NCBI GenBank assembly: GCA_947374865.1 | Contig: CANCDR010000001.1 | Coordinates: forward strand, 186,001-250,000 | Length of the DNA stretch: 64,000 nt | Direction: 5' to 3' | From: Oxalobacteraceae bacterium | GTDB taxonomy: Bacteria > Pseudomonadota > Gammaproteobacteria > Burkholderiales > Burkholderiaceae_D | Shown here: positions 1 to 8,929 of the stretch, piece after piece | Numbering within the stretch: the first letter of the stretch is position 1 | Layout of the letters: every line of letters starts with the position of its first letter | Notes under the pieces: model-generated | The model's database searches: none | The model's input: the letters and a program-made list of their open reading frames with translations, nothing else | Told to the model about the DNA's origin: nothing | Made by a program: the position numbers and the translations under genes

Positions 1-13
1 GGGTGTCGTTCAT
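1..13 (-). CDS. First codons of the gene after hemD, possibly hemX (partial)
   Basis: An ATG on the minus strand at 13, just beyond the hemD stop, opens a frame reading Met-Asn-Asp-Thr before the window ends. In many proteobacteria the gene after hemD is hemX, encoding a membrane protein related to uroporphyrinogen-III methylase. That identity is inferred from position only, because four residues carry no family signal. Confidence 0.3.
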
Positions 14-15
14 AA

Positions 16-804
16 TTAGAATTGTAACGCGGCAAGCATGAGCTCGTCGCCTGATCCAGTCATCAGCACGTCGTTAAAACCACAATTTTGCGCTGTTTCT
101 GCGATTCGTTGGTGCGGCACGATCAATTTTTGCGCCTGTAATCGGGCCAGACCTGCTGCGCCGCCTACTTCCTGCGTCATCTTTATCAGGATGTGCAGGG
201 CTTCGGAACTGGTGATGATCCAGCTGGTGGACTGTGCCAGTAAGTCCTGCAGTGCCTGTCGGCGGGCTGTATCGAGGACCGGCGCCTGGCGACGATAGGC
301 GGCGATCTGGGTCACGTTCACGCCTGCAGAGCGCAGGGCATCGGCCAGAAACTCACGTCCGCCATCACCGCGAATAATCAGTACGTCACGCCCCCTGAGC
401 GCGGCCAAGTCGAGTTCGGCAAACAGGGTGAGTGAATCGGTATTGCGCACATCGCTCGGCCGAAAAATGGTCGTCGTGGCATCCGTCACGCCAAACTGTG
501 CCAGCGCAAGCCGGCTCCCCTCACCCATCACCGCCAGCGGTACCTGCAAGGGCCAGTCAGGTCGGGCAGCAAAGGCTGCACCGATAGCATTCGGACTGAC
601 GAAGGCGACCAGCGCGTAATGCTCGAGCTGCGCCAAGACCGCCGTGAGGTTTGCCGGATCGGCCACCGGATGAATTTCCAGCAGTGGAAAGATCACCGCA
701 TGGCGGCCATTCGCGCACACTCGTTCAGCCAGTCCCTGTGCCTGGGCCAGCGGTCGCGTAACGACGACCGGCTGATCGACTGCGTTCACTTTGAGATTAA
801 TCAT
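16..804 (-). CDS. hemD: Uroporphyrinogen-III synthase
   Basis: The 262-residue product cyclises hydroxymethylbilane to uroporphyrinogen III in the cytoplasm, the branch point to heme, siroheme and cobalamin. The family is weakly conserved. What can be seen is the N-terminal [16 protein letters not shown] segment, a SPNAIGAAF stretch near residue 70, the WIITSSEAL segment near residue 195 and the late [11 protein letters not shown] segment, all in the expected order for a two-lobe HemD. Length is normal. Its ATG overlaps the end of hemC by 8 bases, so the two are translationally coupled, and this context makes the call safe. Confidence 0.93.
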   Translation of the reverse strand: MINLKVNAVDQPVVVTRPLAQAQGLAERVCANGRHAVIFPLLEIHPVADPANLTAVLAQLEHYALVAFVSPNAIGAAFAARPDWPLQVPLAVMGEGSRLALAQFGVTDATTTIFRPSDVRNTDSLTLFAELDLAALRGRDVLIIRGDGGREFLADALRSAGVNVTQIAAYRRQAPVLDTARRQALQDLLAQSTSWIITSSEALHILIKMTQEVGGAAGLARLQAQKLIVPHQRIAETAQNCGFNDVLMTGSGDELMLAALQF

Positions 805-1750
805 TTTCCTGCGCGCTGATGTGACATAAGTTCAGGATTGCCTGCGCATCTTGTTGCGCCAATACTTCGGCTACGCGCAGGCCGAGTGCTTCCGGCGCCG
901 CTGCCGGACCGCTCAAATCGGCGCGCGCGACATGCAATCCGTCGGGCGTGCCGATCATGGCGCGTAGTCGCATTGTGTCGCCATCCACGGTAGCGTAAGC
1001 GGCCAGCGGAATTTGGCAGCTGCCGCCAAAGCTTTTTGAAAGCGTGCGTTCAGCGCGTACCGCCAATGCGGTCGGCAGATGATTAAGGGGCGCCAGCAAG
1101 GCCATGACATCCGCGCGCGCAGCGGGAATTTCAATCGCCATCGCACCCTGTCCGGGGGCCGGCAGACTTTCTTCCGGTTCGAGAAAGGCGCGAATGCGCG
1201 CTGCCAGTCCGAGCCGCTTGAGACCTGCGGCCGCCAAAATGATGGCGGCATAATCGCCACGATCGAGCTTGCCCAGACGGGTATCAAGATTGCCGCGCAA
1301 AGGCTGCACATGCAGATGCGGGAAGCGGGCCGCGATCAGTGCCTGACGACGCAGACTGCTGGTACCCACCACCGCACCGTTGGGCAGCGCTTCAAGCGAT
1401 GCGTAGTGTGTAGAAACGAAGGCGTCACGCGGGTCTTCCCGCTCCAGATAAGCGGCCAGCACAAAGCCGGGCGGCAGTTCCATCGGCACATCCTTGAGCG
1501 AATGCACCGCCAGATCGGCACGGCCTTCGCTCATGGCGACTTCCAGCTCTTTGACAAACAGACCCTTGCCGCCGACCTTGGATAAGGCACGATCAAGGAT
1601 CTGATCACCGCGGGTAGTCATGCCAAGGATGTCAATTTTGCACTGCGGGTAAAGAGTGCGGAGGCGCTCTTGCACATGTTCGGCCTGCCACATGGCCAGG
1701 CGGCTCTCGCGCGATGCAATGATCAATTTAGCTGGAAGCGGGTTCGACAC
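797..1750 (-). CDS. hemC: Hydroxymethylbilane synthase (porphobilinogen deaminase)
   Basis: This enzyme polymerises four porphobilinogens into hydroxymethylbilane. The product shows [17 protein letters not shown] at the N-terminus, the [10 protein letters not shown] and LRGNLDTRL segments, and [14 protein letters not shown], whose cysteine carries the dipyrromethane cofactor. The frame stays open to an ATG at 1795, but a GTG at 1750 preceded by GAAAGAGAC gives a 317-residue protein of typical length. The upstream 15 residues do not look like HemC, so I prefer the GTG. It is followed directly by hemD, which it overlaps. Confidence 0.93.
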   Translation of the reverse strand: MSNPLPAKLIIASRESRLAMWQAEHVQERLRTLYPQCKIDILGMTTRGDQILDRALSKVGGKGLFVKELEVAMSEGRADLAVHSLKDVPMELPPGFVLAAYLEREDPRDAFVSTHYASLEALPNGAVVGTSSLRRQALIAARFPHLHVQPLRGNLDTRLGKLDRGDYAAIILAAAGLKRLGLAARIRAFLEPEESLPAPGQGAMAIEIPAARADVMALLAPLNHLPTALAVRAERTLSKSFGGSCQIPLAAYATVDGDTMRLRAMIGTPDGLHVARADLSGPAAAPEALGLRVAEVLAQQDAQAILNLCHISAQEND

Positions 1751-1832
1751 AGTCTCTTTCAATACGCATCCGATAGACGCAGGGTGAGGGTGCAAGGCGA
1801 TGTGGACCGCCTTATTTTTATGTCATATTTTA

Positions 1833-2690
1833 TCATGGGCTATAGGTATTCAAGCGCTGCATAGGACGCACCAGCGCCTTGATTTTGGGCCACTGACGAC
1901 GCGAGATCGGCAGCCGCTCATCGAGTCCGCGCAAAATGATCTGCCAAGCCTGCGACTCGGCGCTGGCTATTTTGTGCGGGTTTGCAGATATTTTCTTATC
2001 GACTGCAGCATCACGTTTAACGCTACGCTCAATGTCTCTCTCAATGCCACGCTCGACACCAACGATCGCCTGTCGAGCAACGAGCGCATTGCGATGCACG
2101 CGCACAAAGCTGGCGGCAAATTCCTGCTCCAGCGCGTGCAGCGATTCTTCAATCAGATAAGCATGGCTGGCGGTGCGCAGGGTGACGTACTTTTGCTCGG
2201 CCTTCATGCACAGAACCTCCTCTATTGGCACGAACAGAGCCTGATCACGCGACTGCACCAAAACATGTGAACGCACGAATGCAGCGGACGGTACATCGGC
2301 GGCCTGCAGCACCGGCGGACGTTGCACCAATGCGCGCCGGATCGCTAGCGCCAGTCGCTCTGCGCTGACCGGCTTGAGCAAATAATCGGCCGCATCCAGA
2401 TTGAAGGCCGGCACCGCAAAATTTTTATGGGCGGTGACAAAAATAATCGCCGGCGCCGCAAAGGCCTGCGACCTGCACTGCGCAGCAAAAGCCAAACTGC
2501 CAGGCATTTGAATATCGAGCAGCACAATATCGGGCTGCCATGCCGCCATGACCTGCGCTGCCGGGATGTTGTCGGCTTCGCCGACCAACACATGCGGACA
2601 GTCGGCAGCGATATCCGCCAGCAGCAGTCGTAGCTCAAGCTGGGCCGGCATTTCATCGTCAATGATGACGATTCGCGACACAGACGACAT
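1833..2690 (-). CDS. algR: AlgR-like LytTR response regulator with an insert in its DNA-binding domain
   Basis: The 285-residue product has an N-terminal receiver domain (IVIIDDE near residue 8, DIVLLDIQMPG around the phospho-accepting Asp, FVTAHKNFAVPAF, DYLLKPV) and a C-terminal LytTR DNA-binding domain (FVRVHRNALVARQAI, then LRGLDERLPISRRQWPKIK). This is AlgR-type, and the place between hemC and argH is the one AlgR often holds. The ATG at 2690 follows TAGGAG. The histidine kinase gene algZ is absent here. About 25 charged residues rich in IER/VKR separate the two LytTR halves and are encoded by a 12-bp tandem repeat; this is longer than the family normally has. Confidence 0.85.
   Translation of the reverse strand: MSSVSRIVIIDDEMPAQLELRLLLADIAADCPHVLVGEADNIPAAQVMAAWQPDIVLLDIQMPGSLAFAAQCRSQAFAAPAIIFVTAHKNFAVPAFNLDAADYLLKPVSAERLALAIRRALVQRPPVLQAADVPSAAFVRSHVLVQSRDQALFVPIEEVLCMKAEQKYVTLRTASHAYLIEESLHALEQEFAASFVRVHRNALVARQAIVGVERGIERDIERSVKRDAAVDKKISANPHKIASAESQAWQIILRGLDERLPISRRQWPKIKALVRPMQRLNTYSP
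2013..2060. repeat. 12-bp imperfect tandem repeat inside algR (4 units)
   Basis: Four consecutive 12-base units (2013-2024, 2025-2036, 2037-2048, 2049-2060) resemble one another. The middle two are closest, sharing CTCAATG. They encode the IER/VKR-rich insert of the LytTR domain and keep the reading frame because the unit is a multiple of three. Confidence 0.6.
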
Positions 2691-2739
2691 CCGTTTTTCG
2701 CTCCTATTAGCAGATTTCTTTTCCGACTTGGGGACAAAA

Positions 2740-2770
2740 ATGCTTGAGTTCGTCAAGCATGTTTTATAAT
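2740..2770 (+). promoter_or_regulatory. argH promoter overlapped by a perfect palindrome with an AlgR-like core
   Basis: ATGCTTGA (2740-2747) and TCAAGCAT (2753-2760) form perfect 8-base inverted arms around GTTCG. A TATAAT box lies at 2765-2770, 25 bases before the argH ATG. A TTGAGT at 2744-2749 could be a -35, but the spacer is only 15. Bases 2748-2754 read GTTCGTC, the core of the AlgR site described in Pseudomonas. Control by the divergent algR product is inference. Confidence 0.5.
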
Positions 2771-2794
2771 CGTGCATTCTCAGGAACCCCCACT

Positions 2795-4189
2795 ATGACA
2801 GCTCAACTCTCCAAAAAAGGCGAGGCCTGGTCGGCCCGCTTTGCCGAACCGGTGTCCGATTTGGTCAAACGCTACACAGCCTCGGTTTTTTTCGACAAAC
2901 GTCTGGCAACGTTTGATATCGAAGGTTCCTTGGCGCATGCCGAAATGCTGGCGCACCAGCAGATCATCAGCGCCACCGACTACGCCGACATCGTGCGCGG
3001 CATGACACAAATTCGCGGCGAGATCGAAGCCGGCAGCTTTGAATGGCTACTCGATCTGGAAGACGTCCATCTGAATATCGAAAAGCGCCTGACCGAACTG
3101 GTCGGTGACGCCGGTAAGCGTCTGCATACTGGCCGTTCACGCAATGATCAGGTCGCGACCGATATCCGCCTGTTCCTGCGCGCCGCCATCGACGACATCT
3201 GCCACCAGCTGCATGCCCTGCGCACTGCCCTGCTCGATCTGGCCGAACAGCACGCTGACACCATCCTGCCCGGCTTTACCCACATGCAGGTAGCGCAGCC
3301 GATCACCTTTGGCCACCATATGCTGGCGTATGTCGAAATGTTCGGTCGCGACAGTGAGCGCATGCGCGACTGCCGTCGTCGGGTAAATCGTTTGCCGCTT
3401 GGCGCAGCTGCGCTCGCCGGCACGACCTTCCCGATCGACCGCGAACGGGTAGCGCACACACTGGGCTTCGAAGACGTTTGTCATAACTCGCTCGACGCCG
3501 TCTCCGACCGTGATTTTGCGATTGAATTCTGCGCCGCCGCTGCGCTGGTGATGACGCATATTTCGCGCATGTCGGAAGAACTGGTGATCTGGATGAGCCC
3601 GCGCGTCGGCTTCATCGACATCGCCGACCGCTTTTGCACCGGCTCATCGATCATGCCGCAAAAGAAAAATCCTGATGTGCCCGAACTCGCGCGCGGCAAG
3701 ACCGGTCGCGTAAACGGCCACCTGATTGCCCTGCTCACCTTGATGAAGGGCCAGCCGCTGGCCTACAACAAAGATAATCAGGAAGATAAAGAGCCACTGT
3801 TCGATACCGTCGACACCGTCATCGATACCTTGCGTATTTTTGCCGACATGGCCGGCGGCATCAGCGTCAAACCGCAAGCCATGCGCGCCGCAGCCTTGCA
3901 AGGCTATGCCACGGCGACTGACTTGGCAGATTACCTGGTCAAGAAAGGTTTGCCATTCCGTGATGCGCATGAAGCGGTCGCCCGGGCAGTGCGCCATTGC
4001 GTCGATCAAGAATGCGACTTGAGCGATATGTCGCTCGCAGCATTGCAGGCTTTTTCACCGCTGGTCGGTGAGGATGTCTTTGCCGTGTTGACGCTAGAGG
4101 GATCGGTCGCTGCGCGGGACCATATCGGCGGCACTGCACCACAGCAGGTGCGCAAGGCGATTGAGCGGGTACGCAAACAGCTGGCATGA
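2795..4189 (+). CDS. argH: Argininosuccinate lyase
   Basis: This enzyme performs the last step of arginine synthesis, splitting argininosuccinate into arginine and fumarate. The 464-residue product is of normal length. It shows [11 protein letters not shown] near residue 110, the [10 protein letters not shown] segment near residue 155, and the fumarase/aspartase superfamily signature [12 protein letters not shown] near residue 280. The frame is open from 2744, but the ATG at 2795 preceded by AGGAAC starts the conserved part. It is divergent from algR and not closely coupled to the TRAP genes downstream (66-base gap). Confidence 0.96.
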   Translation: MTAQLSKKGEAWSARFAEPVSDLVKRYTASVFFDKRLATFDIEGSLAHAEMLAHQQIISATDYADIVRGMTQIRGEIEAGSFEWLLDLEDVHLNIEKRLTELVGDAGKRLHTGRSRNDQVATDIRLFLRAAIDDICHQLHALRTALLDLAEQHADTILPGFTHMQVAQPITFGHHMLAYVEMFGRDSERMRDCRRRVNRLPLGAAALAGTTFPIDRERVAHTLGFEDVCHNSLDAVSDRDFAIEFCAAAALVMTHISRMSEELVIWMSPRVGFIDIADRFCTGSSIMPQKKNPDVPELARGKTGRVNGHLIALLTLMKGQPLAYNKDNQEDKEPLFDTVDTVIDTLRIFADMAGGISVKPQAMRAAALQGYATATDLADYLVKKGLPFRDAHEAVARAVRHCVDQECDLSDMSLAALQAFSPLVGEDVFAVLTLEGSVAARDHIGGTAPQQVRKAIERVRKQLA

Positions 4190-4255
4190 GGCATCCATCA
4201 AGGCAAGCAGCATCCGGTAATGCATCAGGCGTCCAATAAAACGGAGACCACGATT

Positions 4256-4840
4256 ATGGCTTTTCTGCTTTCCCTGTCACGCTTCATCGACGCCCTGAAT
4301 GAAAAAATTGGTCTGACAGTCAGCTGGGCCTTGATGGCAGCCGTTCTCATCTGCAGCGCCAATGCGGTGATCCGCTATGCGTTTAACATGAGTTCAAACG
4401 GCTGGCTAGAAATCCAGTGGTATTTATTTTCATCGGTCTTCCTGTTGGGTGCGGCCTTCACCTTGCGCCGCAATGAACATGTGCGCATTGATGTGATCGC
4501 GGGCCGCTTTTCCAAGCGCACCCAGGTCTGGATTGATTTATTAGGTTTCCTGTTTTTTCTTTTGCCGGTAACGGGCGTCATTCTTTATTACAGCCTGCCG
4601 TTTGCGCTGCTGTCGCTGCAAAATCAGGAAGTCTCGTCCAACGCTGGCGGTCTGATTTTATGGCCCGCCAAAGCACTCATCCCAGTCAGCTTTTTTCTCT
4701 TGAGCCTGCAAGGCATCTCCGAAGCCATCAAACGCATTGGCTACCTGCGCGGGCTGGTCGCTGCCAGCGTATTTGAAAAACAGGTCGCCACGCCAGAAGA
4801 AGAAATCGCCGCCATCAAGGCTGCCAACCAACTCAGTTGA
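4256..4840 (+). CDS. dctQ: TRAP transporter small membrane subunit (DctQ family)
   Basis: The 194-residue protein has four predicted transmembrane segments (about residues 20-40, 50-75, 95-115 and 130-160) and the DctQ pattern of an N-terminal helix rich in Ile and Leu followed by GWLEIQWYLFSSVFLLG. Such proteins pair with the large DctM subunit to import a ligand presented by a periplasmic binding protein, driven by a sodium or proton gradient. The ATG at 4256 follows GGAGACC. It lies 56 bases ahead of dctM. The matching binding protein is probably the dctP at 8930-10024 on the other strand. Confidence 0.9.
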   Translation: MAFLLSLSRFIDALNEKIGLTVSWALMAAVLICSANAVIRYAFNMSSNGWLEIQWYLFSSVFLLGAAFTLRRNEHVRIDVIAGRFSKRTQVWIDLLGFLFFLLPVTGVILYYSLPFALLSLQNQEVSSNAGGLILWPAKALIPVSFFLLSLQGISEAIKRIGYLRGLVAASVFEKQVATPEEEIAAIKAANQLS

Positions 4841-4896
4841 GCCTTTTACCAAGCGCCGTAGCCACCCCTTGAGCCGAGATTGCGGAGAACAAAACT

Positions 4897-6567
4897 ATGA
4901 TTGAATTCATCATCGCCAACCTGGCACCGATCATGTTTGTTTCTTTGGTCGTGTTTTTGCTGTCCGGCTTTCCGGTCGCATTTTCCTTAGCCGCAAATGG
5001 ACTGTTCTTTGGCTTTGTCGGCATCGAACTCGGACTACTTAAACCAGAACTGCTGCAAGCCCTGCCAAATCGTATCTTCGGCATCATGGCCAACGATACC
5101 CTGCTGGCGATTCCCTTTTTTACATTCATGGGTCTAATCCTTGAACGCTCCGGCATGGCCGAAGACCTGCTCGATACCATCGGCCAGTTGTTCGGACCGC
5201 TGCGTGGTGGCGTTGCCTATGCCGTGATCTTTGTCGGTGCCTTGCTGGCCGCGACCACCGGTGTGGTAGCCGCCTCGGTGATTTCCATGGGGCTGATTTC
5301 GCTGCCGGTGATGCTGCGTTACGGCTACGATAAAAAAGTCGCCGCCGGCGTCATCGCCGCCTCCGGCACCCTCGCACAAATTATTCCGCCGTCTCTGGTG
5401 CTGATCGTGATGGCGGACCAGCTCGGGCGTTCCGTGGGCGACATGTATCAGGCGGCCTTCATCCCCGGGCTGATTCTAACCGCCATGTATGCCGGTTACG
5501 TCGCACTGATTTCCATCCTGCGACCACATTGGGTGCCCGCCTTGCCACTGGAAGCGCGTAATCTGCGTGAGCCCAATGGCGATAGTGGCGTGCGCTCTCT
5601 GCTGGCACTGGTCCTACTCACCGTTGCTGGCGCTTTCAGCTTTGCTAAACTGTATGGCGCGCAGCATCCAGCCATGGCCGCTGATGAAGTCGGCATTTTT
5701 GCCGCTTTAGTCGCGATCCTGGTTGCGTTTGCCCTGGCCCTGGCGAATCGCAAATTTAAACTCGGGCTGCTCTCGCGCATGGCCGAAAAAGTCGTGTTCG
5801 TCCTGATCCCGCCCTTGGCGCTGATTTTTCTGGTGCTGGGAACGATCTTTATTGGCATCGCCACGCCGACTGAAGGCGGCGGTATGGGTGCGCTGGGTGC
5901 TTTGGTGCTGGCGGTGATGAATGGCCGGCTGTCGTGGGATTTACTCAAACAGGCCATGCACTCCACCACGCGTCTGTCCTGCTTTGTGGTGTTTATCCTC
6001 ATCGGCTCGACCGTCTTTTCGCTCATCTTTCGCGGCGTGAATGGCGACCTGTGGGTAGAGCATCTGCTGTCCTCGCTCCCGGGCGGAAATGTCGGCTTCC
6101 TGATCGTCGTCAATCTGCTGTTTTTCGTGCTGGCTTTCTTCCTCGATTTCTTCGAGCTGGCTTTCATCCTGGTGCCGCTGGTAGGCCCGGTGGCTGACAA
6201 ACTCGGCATCGACCTGATCTGGTTTGGTGTGCTGCTGGGGGTGAACATGCAAACCTCCTTCATGCATCCACCGTTTGGCTTTGCGCTGTTTTACCTGCGC
6301 TCTGTGGCGCCCAAGGAAGTCAAGACATCCGATATCTACTGGGGAGCGATTCCCTTCGTCGTCATCCAGATCGTGATGGTGGCGCTCATCATCAGCTTCC
6401 CGAATATCATCTCGGTCGCTTCCAAGGTCGACATGAAGGAGCAAATTGAATTGAATCTCACCATGCCGAGCGATCCGTCGGCTGAACCCGACGCCGAAGC
6501 TAAAGATGGCGAAGCACCGGTGCTCAATTTTTCCAGCGATAGCGGTAGCGATAGCGAGAAAAAATAA
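4897..6567 (+). CDS. dctM: TRAP transporter large membrane subunit (DctM family)
   Basis: The 556-residue, strongly hydrophobic protein has about a dozen membrane segments. It starts with the family's FLLSGFPVAFSLAANGLFFG segment and contains IPPSLVLIVMADQLG near residue 165. The late LGVNMQTSFMHPPFGFALFYLR segment (near residue 450) is typical of the DctM subgroup paired with TakP-like binding proteins. DctM forms the main transport path. A long polar insert (about residues 225-250) and a C-terminal acidic, serine-rich tail of about 45 residues are additions whose role is unknown. The start is supported by GCGGAGAAC. A strong terminator follows at 6582. Confidence 0.93.
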   Translation: MIEFIIANLAPIMFVSLVVFLLSGFPVAFSLAANGLFFGFVGIELGLLKPELLQALPNRIFGIMANDTLLAIPFFTFMGLILERSGMAEDLLDTIGQLFGPLRGGVAYAVIFVGALLAATTGVVAASVISMGLISLPVMLRYGYDKKVAAGVIAASGTLAQIIPPSLVLIVMADQLGRSVGDMYQAAFIPGLILTAMYAGYVALISILRPHWVPALPLEARNLREPNGDSGVRSLLALVLLTVAGAFSFAKLYGAQHPAMAADEVGIFAALVAILVAFALALANRKFKLGLLSRMAEKVVFVLIPPLALIFLVLGTIFIGIATPTEGGGMGALGALVLAVMNGRLSWDLLKQAMHSTTRLSCFVVFILIGSTVFSLIFRGVNGDLWVEHLLSSLPGGNVGFLIVVNLLFFVLAFFLDFFELAFILVPLVGPVADKLGIDLIWFGVLLGVNMQTSFMHPPFGFALFYLRSVAPKEVKTSDIYWGAIPFVVIQIVMVALIISFPNIISVASKVDMKEQIELNLTMPSDPSAEPDAEAKDGEAPVLNFSSDSGSDSEKK

Positions 6568-6581
6568 GCCCTGTTTCAGCC

Positions 6582-6609
6582 AACCCGGCCTGTGTGCCGG
6601 GTTTTTTTA
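6582..6609 (+). terminator. Intrinsic terminator after dctM
   Basis: AACCCGGC (6582-6589) pairs perfectly with GCCGGGTT (6596-6603) around a six-base loop and is followed by a run of T. It ends the dctQM transcript just before the convergent TonB receptor gene. Confidence 0.88.
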
Positions 6610-6613
6610 TAGT

Positions 6614-8695
6614 CTAGAAACGGCTATTGAGGGTCACGCGAAACGAGCGCGATTCGATCGGATGAAAATGCACATCGTCGACGCCTGCTGCAGGTTCGCC
6701 AGCCAGACGTGAGGTATAAAAATAATCAATCGCCGAAGCCTGCCGGTTCAACAGATTAAATCCCTCGATCTCAATGCGCGTGCTGGCATTGAGCTTGAAA
6801 CCTAGTCGTCCGTTGAGGGTGGTGGTGCCTACCGAACGCACGCTGTTATCTTCAATCAGCGGCCGCGGACCGAAGTAACGCACCTGCAGCGCGCCGAAGT
6901 AAGGACCTAACTGATCGACTGCCAGTGCCAGCGACGCCACGCCCTCCACCGCACCAGGAATTCGCGCACCGACTGGATCTGCATCACGAAAACGTGCCTG
7001 CGCAAAAGCCAGGTCGGCATCAATCGTCAGCCATTTAAACGGCTTATAATAATTAGAGAACTCAAATCCGACCCGCCGGCTCGGCCGGCTTGCTTCGGTC
7101 GTGCCGGCATCGCCGACGAATAAAAGTTCTGAATCAAAGTCAAGGCGATACAGTGACAAGGCGCTCTGCAAACCCGCGACGATTTCGGTGCGAACGCCAA
7201 GCTCAAGCCCCACCGCACTCACCAGCGGCGTAACTGGCCTGACTGACTCCGCCGTTTTAGGATCAACGCTGATCGTCGTCCCACGGGCATCATTACTATG
7301 AAAGCCCGAACCGACATTGACATACACCTCGGTCTTGGCCCATGGTCCGAAAATCAGATTCAGTTTCGGGCTCAGCTTGGTCTGCGAAGCCGAACCGGAA
7401 TTGGCCGCCAGTGAACTAGCGACCGTAAAACGATAAGCATCCGCCCGCACTCCGGCGACGGTACGAAAGTAGTCCTGCCAGAGAGTTGCGTTTTCAGCGT
7501 ACACGGCGGCACTGGTCTCAACAATATGATCTTCACGCGTCGTTGAGATGATTTTTCGCGCAAGGGTACTTTGCAGTGCGTTAAATATATGATCGTTTTG
7601 CAGCTGGAATCCGAACGTGGTTTCACTCTCTTTGCCCAGCAGGGACGTACGCCACATCTGGCTGGCATTCAGACCGGTGGTCACGCGCCGATCGGGCTGA
7701 CTGAACTGGTCACCCCTCACCGGATCATCCAGAAAATAGGTAAAGTTGGAATACAAATCGAGCTGCTGTGCGATCGCATAGGCACTTACGCGTACGGAAG
7801 AATTCGCGGTGCTACGCGCCCATTCACCAGAAATGCTGGTGCGACGGGCAGCACCGCCGTCGCTCGGATCAAGCGCGCCGAAGCGATCAATTTTCCCGCT
7901 CGTGAAAGCACGTAAGGGAATCTGATCGGTGGAATTCCAGCTGCCTTGGTAGGCCATGGCACTGACATGGAAGCCGTCATTTTGCGTGCCCTGGCTGTAA
8001 CGCAGCACAGCGTTAAATTTGCGGTAGTCATCACCGTTGATGAACGGTCCATCGTTATGAAACAGCTCCAGTGCATACAGTAGATGACCGTCACCCAGCA
8101 CCGGAGAATCCGCTAACAGTACGCGTCGAAAGCCATGCTGACCCACGCCTGCACTGGCCAAACCGCCATCCAGCGTATTTGCGTAACGCACGTTGAGCGC
8201 ACCGGCAGCCGCAAAATCGCCATCCGCCGCTGAGTAGGGTCCCTTGCGATATTCCAAGCGTGTCGCCAGTTCGGGAATCATGAAATTGAGATCGCTCCAA
8301 CCCTGACCGTGCGCATGGCTTCGTTCATTGACCAGCATACCGTCGACAGTCGTCCGCAGATCGGTGCCGTGATCAAGGTTAAAGCCGCGCAAATAGAACT
8401 GATTTGCTTTACCTTCGCCGCTATGCTGACTGACGATGAGTCCGGGCGTCGCTTCAAGCAGTTCACCCGGCCGGTAGACGGTGCGCGCTTCCAGCTGCTG
8501 TTGGGTGACGATACCGGCATTAGCGGATTCGGCGAGTCCGATCTGGCTTGTGCGCGAGGCCTCCACTTGTATGACAGCGACAGGGTTTTCCTCCGTGGCG
8601 AACGCGAAAGGCATCCAGAAAATCTGCAGCGGCACGAGTAGCGCACATAAAAGACGCCAATTTGTCCAAGCCGAATGACTAATAACTTTCTTCAC
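6614..8695 (-). CDS. TonB-dependent outer-membrane receptor
   Basis: The product (693 residues from the preferred GTG) is an outer-membrane beta-barrel with an N-terminal plug. It imports a ligand with energy from TonB/ExbBD. The plug carries TVYRPGELLEATPGLIVSQHSGEGKANQFYLRG in pieces typical of the family, and the barrel ends with Phe in FRVTLNSRF, as outer-membrane proteins do. The frame is open to 8785, but the GTG at 8695 follows AAGGA and starts a clean signal peptide (positive MKK-type start, hydrophobic core, cleavage after AFA). It sits between the two halves of a TRAP system. The substrate is unknown; no FecR or sigma factor is adjacent. Confidence 0.9.
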   Translation of the reverse strand: MKKVISHSAWTNWRLLCALLVPLQIFWMPFAFATEENPVAVIQVEASRTSQIGLAESANAGIVTQQQLEARTVYRPGELLEATPGLIVSQHSGEGKANQFYLRGFNLDHGTDLRTTVDGMLVNERSHAHGQGWSDLNFMIPELATRLEYRKGPYSAADGDFAAAGALNVRYANTLDGGLASAGVGQHGFRRVLLADSPVLGDGHLLYALELFHNDGPFINGDDYRKFNAVLRYSQGTQNDGFHVSAMAYQGSWNSTDQIPLRAFTSGKIDRFGALDPSDGGAARRTSISGEWARSTANSSVRVSAYAIAQQLDLYSNFTYFLDDPVRGDQFSQPDRRVTTGLNASQMWRTSLLGKESETTFGFQLQNDHIFNALQSTLARKIISTTREDHIVETSAAVYAENATLWQDYFRTVAGVRADAYRFTVASSLAANSGSASQTKLSPKLNLIFGPWAKTEVYVNVGSGFHSNDARGTTISVDPKTAESVRPVTPLVSAVGLELGVRTEIVAGLQSALSLYRLDFDSELLFVGDAGTTEASRPSRRVGFEFSNYYKPFKWLTIDADLAFAQARFRDADPVGARIPGAVEGVASLALAVDQLGPYFGALQVRYFGPRPLIEDNSVRSVGTTTLNGRLGFKLNASTRIEIEGFNLLNRQASAIDYFYTSRLAGEPAAGVDDVHFHPIESRSFRVTLNSRF

Positions 8696-8872
8696 AAATT
8701 CCTTAGCAATAATGGCTCGCACTAACATGGCCAAAGCAGCCGTTTTGTGACGTAAAGAGGCGCGCTCATAGGCGCAATCGACCAAAAATTTTCATCATCT
8801 TACCGCATATTCAACACGAAGATCGGCGCCCCCTGCCCCCTGCGACAAAGTCTCTGCGTTGCGCCGGCCCAG

Positions 8873-8909
8873 GCGAAAAAAAACCTGCGCAAGCTAAGCC
8901 GCGCAGGTT
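8873..8909 (-). terminator. Intrinsic terminator after dctP
   Basis: On the minus strand AACCTGCGC (8909-8901) pairs with GCGCAGGTT (8890-8882) around a ten-base loop and is followed by a run of T (the A run at 8874-8883 on the plus strand). It lies 21 bases after the dctP stop. Confidence 0.85.
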
Positions 8910-8929
8910 CGATGCGGATGGCAGTTTGC

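Noticed and set aside
5496-6263. Long open frame (255 codons) on the minus strand inside dctM
   Set aside because: It mirrors the dctM coding frame, is Ser/Lys/Arg-rich with no domain, and has no ribosome binding site or context. It is an antisense shadow of a GC-rich gene.
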